Origin: Rhyacichthys aspro | Taxonomy: Eukaryota; Chordata; Actinopteri; Gobiiformes; Rhyacichthyidae | Direction of reading: 5' to 3' | Length of the DNA: 64,000 nt | NCBI GenBank assembly: GCA_036850595.1 | Contig: CM072160.1 | Coordinates: forward strand, 16,657,906 to 16,721,905 | Part shown: positions 60,633 through 64,000 of the stretch, piece by piece | Layout: each line of letters begins with the position of its first letter | Position numbering within the stretch: the stretch's first letter is position 1 | The notes under the pieces: model-generated | Databases searched by the model: none | Seen by the model: only the letters and a program-made list of their open reading frames with translations | Told to the model about the DNA's origin: nothing | Program-made: the position numbers and the translations under genes

Positions 60633-63600
60633 TAATGAAGTAGTTAGTGTTAATGTGTAAAATAATTAACTATCACTTTTTTATTACAACTTTTTTTTTT
60701 ACCATTTGAAAAAGAACTGATGTTGACTTGATATCACACTGATTTTGACCTCTTCGGTTTCTGTGTTGGATGTTATGTTCACTTCTGCAAAACTGCAACA
60801 CTGTGGACATTTAGTGTGGGCCAGAATGATGATTATGTACAATAGAAGAAAATTGGGCAGATGAGCTATAAAATCACCCAGTGCACAATGGACCTGTAAG
60901 GCTGCCAACAACAGAGAGTGTATGGTGTCAGAAGAGCCCCATATTTGCTAGACTAAGCAACAAAACTAAATGCAACAATCTCAAAGTTTGCAGTATTTAA
61001 GAATTAAATGGGCCACAGACCCTTCGGTCCTCGCAAGTCCATGTTTTTACTTCATTAATGATCAGTTGTGGACACCTTCCTTTTAATGAATACCGACATA
61101 ATAAAGAGTTTAAACACAACATTGTGCAAGCTCTATCCACAAGGTCTGTCAGTGCAGCCCAGGGCCCCTCCAAATGCTTCTTTGGCTCCATTTTCTCAGG
61201 ATCCAAATAACACATTCACACCTTGCACAAAGACTGGCCCTATTAGATCACAGTAGGTCATACAGTTCAGTGAATGGCCAGAAGAAGAGAGCCAGGGGTC
61301 ATGGAGTTTAGTTTAGTTTTTAAGTGCATAATTTCCCTCATTACAGACTATATTTGTATTTCATAGGTACAAACTTTAAACAGTCACATGAAAAACACAT
61401 CCTTTCATCAGCTCAATACAATGATTACAATTATTTTTTTTCTTTTGCCCCAGATTTTGATCTTTCACATTTTATATTAGGCTAATTAACTTACACAAGC
61501 ATTGTTGTTGTTTTTAATTATTATTTATATTTTATTTTATTAATAACGACACCATTACTGCATTTCAATAGCACTCATTTGGCAAATCATCAGCACCTGA
61601 ATAGATCACATCCATGTAACATAATAACGTAATAACATAAGGAGCTCTTATGTTATTTTCCCCCAATCAGTTTTTTAGCCAATGTGGCCTTTTATCATTA
61701 CTAACCCATTGTGGGCCCACATCAAAATACTTACACCGTAATTAGTGAAGTCTTTTGATCATTATTCGAATTTCTCTACATATTGTGCCCCGGGGCCATG
61801 AAAACACGGCTAAAAATAATGTATGACTCACTTCATCACCTTCTGACTTTAATAATGGTGGTTGGAGTTTACGCCTGCAGCGCACTGACCAAGCAGCGCA
61901 TTCTGGCAACCTCGGTCGGGTGCAAACATTCGGCTGTTTCATCATCTCTGCATGGCATAATGACAAAAATATATGAAACACCGACGAATAAGAGCGATAA
62001 CAGTGATTTTACCTATAGTTTTTCAGATTTTGTCGTTTTTAAGGTGCATTTATCTGTCATCGCATGTAGTTTGTTCGTGGATGTGATAGATGCCATAGCT
62101 TATATCTCTGTTTTGGACAAAGTGACAAAAAGAGGCCCAATGCAGAGCTAATCTTGTCACGGAGATGTCAGGCAGATGACCCAGTTCCTCTTGTCTCTGG
62201 GTTCATTTCCCTCCATCCCAAACTGGGATACAGGAGCATCATGTGAGAGGGACAGGGAACAGAAAAAAAGAGCAATGTCATATTTACAGCTTTATTAAAC
62301 AGAATCTGATTAAGTTTTACAGAAAACAGTAGAGAAATAGTGGAACATGGGATCAGTTACTAACAAGGAATTGAGGGTTGGCTCCAAGAAAAAAATGTCA
62401 CATCTTTTTTCAATGTTTTTATTTGAAAACCTTTACCATTTTTATTTCTATTGGTAGATTACTTTATTGATTATGATTACCATCTCATCCGTCACCTGTC
62501 TGTCTATTAGCGTTGCACAAACTGGACTTCGCACAGCATTTTCTCCCATGAGCTGATTGCATTGATTAAATTTAACTTTTTTTTTTTTTTTACTTATTTC
62601 ACTTCAAAGAAATGTCGCCTTTCCACAGTGTGTGACAGAAAATTCTCACTTACAAAGTCTGCAAAAACACAGCACATTCATCACCTGGTACTTTTCTTAG
62701 TTTTATTGTTCCTGGAGCTCGTTTGTAAATCTTTTCTTTCTGGCCTGATCACAGGTCGAACTGTGAATGCCAGAGAAGGACACCTTAGAAATAGCATTAT
62801 TGAGCTGTAGAGAGTGGATTTTTTTATATTGCCATCACCATGGTAACTGTGATTGACATACAGGTGACAGTACAGACAAATGAGTTGCAATCACAGAGCA
62901 CTTCTTTGGCTTTATGACGGAGAGGGAAAAAATGTGACAATTTAGTGTTTTTGTAGATATCCACCAGGACAGTCCAGGTTAAATCAGGATGCATGGTCAC
63001 CCTATACATTACTGCTGTTAGCATCACTAGCTAAAAACAGACAGTTCTTTAAAAACTCACATTTTTGTCGTGCTTTTTTAATGATAATAACTTCTGTCTC
63101 CACAAACTTACTCTTTTACGTCTGAGGATTCAACCTTAGCTAATTTAAACTGAACTAGTGATTAAACTAATATCCTGGTCCATTTCACTGTATATAAGGC
63201 TCTCTTTGTGAACACCATACCATGTATTTATTCAGGTTTACTTGAATAAAAAGTGCTGCCTTTTGATTCAAAACCCTTCATACCTGCACAGCGCCTCATC
63301 AAACCTGTCATTATGCAACGCCGTCTGTTGGCATTTCCACACTCCGACTCCGACGGCAATATTTACATTCAAAATCCAAACTTTTCAGTCTGCGGTGCGT
63401 CCTGTTTCCTCAACCCTCGCCCGTCGTCTGTATAAACTCCAGGGATAGACGTCGGGGGCTAATGAAAATGAATGAAAGCCGACAGAAGAAGAGAAGCGGC
63501 GCAATTGTGTATCTTCTGATGCCAAATCCCTTGAGGCGGGGAGAACTTGTGCCTTTTCCCAACGTTTTTTTTTTTTTTTTTTTTCCCTCTTTCATTGTTT

Positions 63601-63880
63601 TCTTCTTCCCTGCTTTCTTTTCTCAGACAAAAGCTGAGCTGGAATCCTCGTAGTTGGCATTTACGCTTACAAGGCTGAAATTTAAACCATTAGTCACTTT
63701 CTCGCTTATTATCTGTGCGTGCATGTGTTTTTTAGCCATTTCATTATTAATCTCTCATCATTCTCCTTTTTGCCATTGTAATTTTCTCTAAAAAAAAAAA
63801 ACTTGTTGAGGTTGCATCTCATATTTCCCTTCCCTCTACCCTCTTTCGTTATAGCTCTCCAGAGACTGCACTGTGTGAGA
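60633..63880. other. Intergenic region, no gene recognised
   Basis: It contains the second diverged block at 62065-62273 and poly-T tracts near 62.58 and 63.57 kb. A 122-codon open plus frame at 61783-62151 has no domain I recognise and overlaps the second block, so I do not call it. Confidence 0.55.
62065..62273 (-). repeat. Diverged duplicated block 2
   Basis: Partner of 59850-60052, about 2.2 kb to its right. Shared stretches include agatgacccagttc and ctgggttcatt. The minus-strand frame corresponding to the conserved peptide is closed by a stop about 17 codons in. Confidence 0.5.
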
Positions 63881-64000
63881 ATTAGGTCTCCCAGCAAACG
63901 CGCTGTGGGTATTTTTGCTTCGACAGTTTGGGGCTAGAGCGAGCGGAGGGAAGATAGCGGCTGGGATGCTCGTCTTTGGGATGGTGCGTGTCACTGTGGG
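63881..64000 (+). other. GC-rich right edge, possible approach to another gene
   Basis: GC content rises in the last 100 bases, with CpGs (gagcgagcgga, gatagcggctggg). An acceptor-like ttgcttcgacag is followed by an ATG at about 63966 (gctgggATGctc) with a frame open to the window end (MLVFGMVRVTV). This is too short to call a gene. Confidence 0.2.

Overview
The window looks like nuclear DNA of a ray-finned fish. It is AT-rich and intron-bearing, with dense non-autonomous hAT and Tc1/mariner elements, L2-like LINE tails, long AAAT/TTTA microsatellites, and one vertebrate-type cholinesterase gene. No species can be named from the sequence alone. I see no bacterial, viral or organellar genes.

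The only gene I can assemble with confidence is a plus-strand cholinesterase of the alpha/beta-hydrolase (type-B carboxylesterase) family, with nine coding exons between 16794 and 25306. The junctions are phase-consistent and give a 590-residue protein. It has a signal peptide, the Ser-Glu-His triad (S228, E354, H466), the choline-binding Trp (W106), three conserved intrachain disulfides and an unpaired C-terminal Cys. The last exon is short and hydrophobic, and reads as a GPI-anchor signal. I find no T-type (tetramerisation) exon. A CpG-rich block at about 15640-16120 is the likely promoter and non-coding first exon.

Positions 1-3931 and 24586-28539 are near-identical direct copies. Copy B holds the gene's last exon and 3' flank. 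Copy A holds the same last exon at 624-721, so the rest of a second cholinesterase gene should lie left of the window, unless the copy is an unmerged haplotype. Copy A runs straight into a 100-N gap (3932-4031). Just right of the gap, 4059-4252 is a phase-compatible open exon with two Cys and a long hydrophobic segment, possibly another alternative cholinesterase tail. The left 25 kb may therefore be a tandem cholinesterase array that is recently expanded or misassembled.

The rest is non-coding as far as I can read. From 4.3 to 15.6 kb it holds repeats and a complete hAT element with its 8-bp target duplication. From 28.5 to 64 kb it is gene-poor, with a hAT element carrying a 21-bp minisatellite, a LINE 5' remnant, a pogo-like element with a 41-bp triplication, a foldback element, a rearranged Tc1 transposase relic, a pair of diverged 200-bp repeats with a shared open frame, and a GC-rich right edge that may approach another gene.
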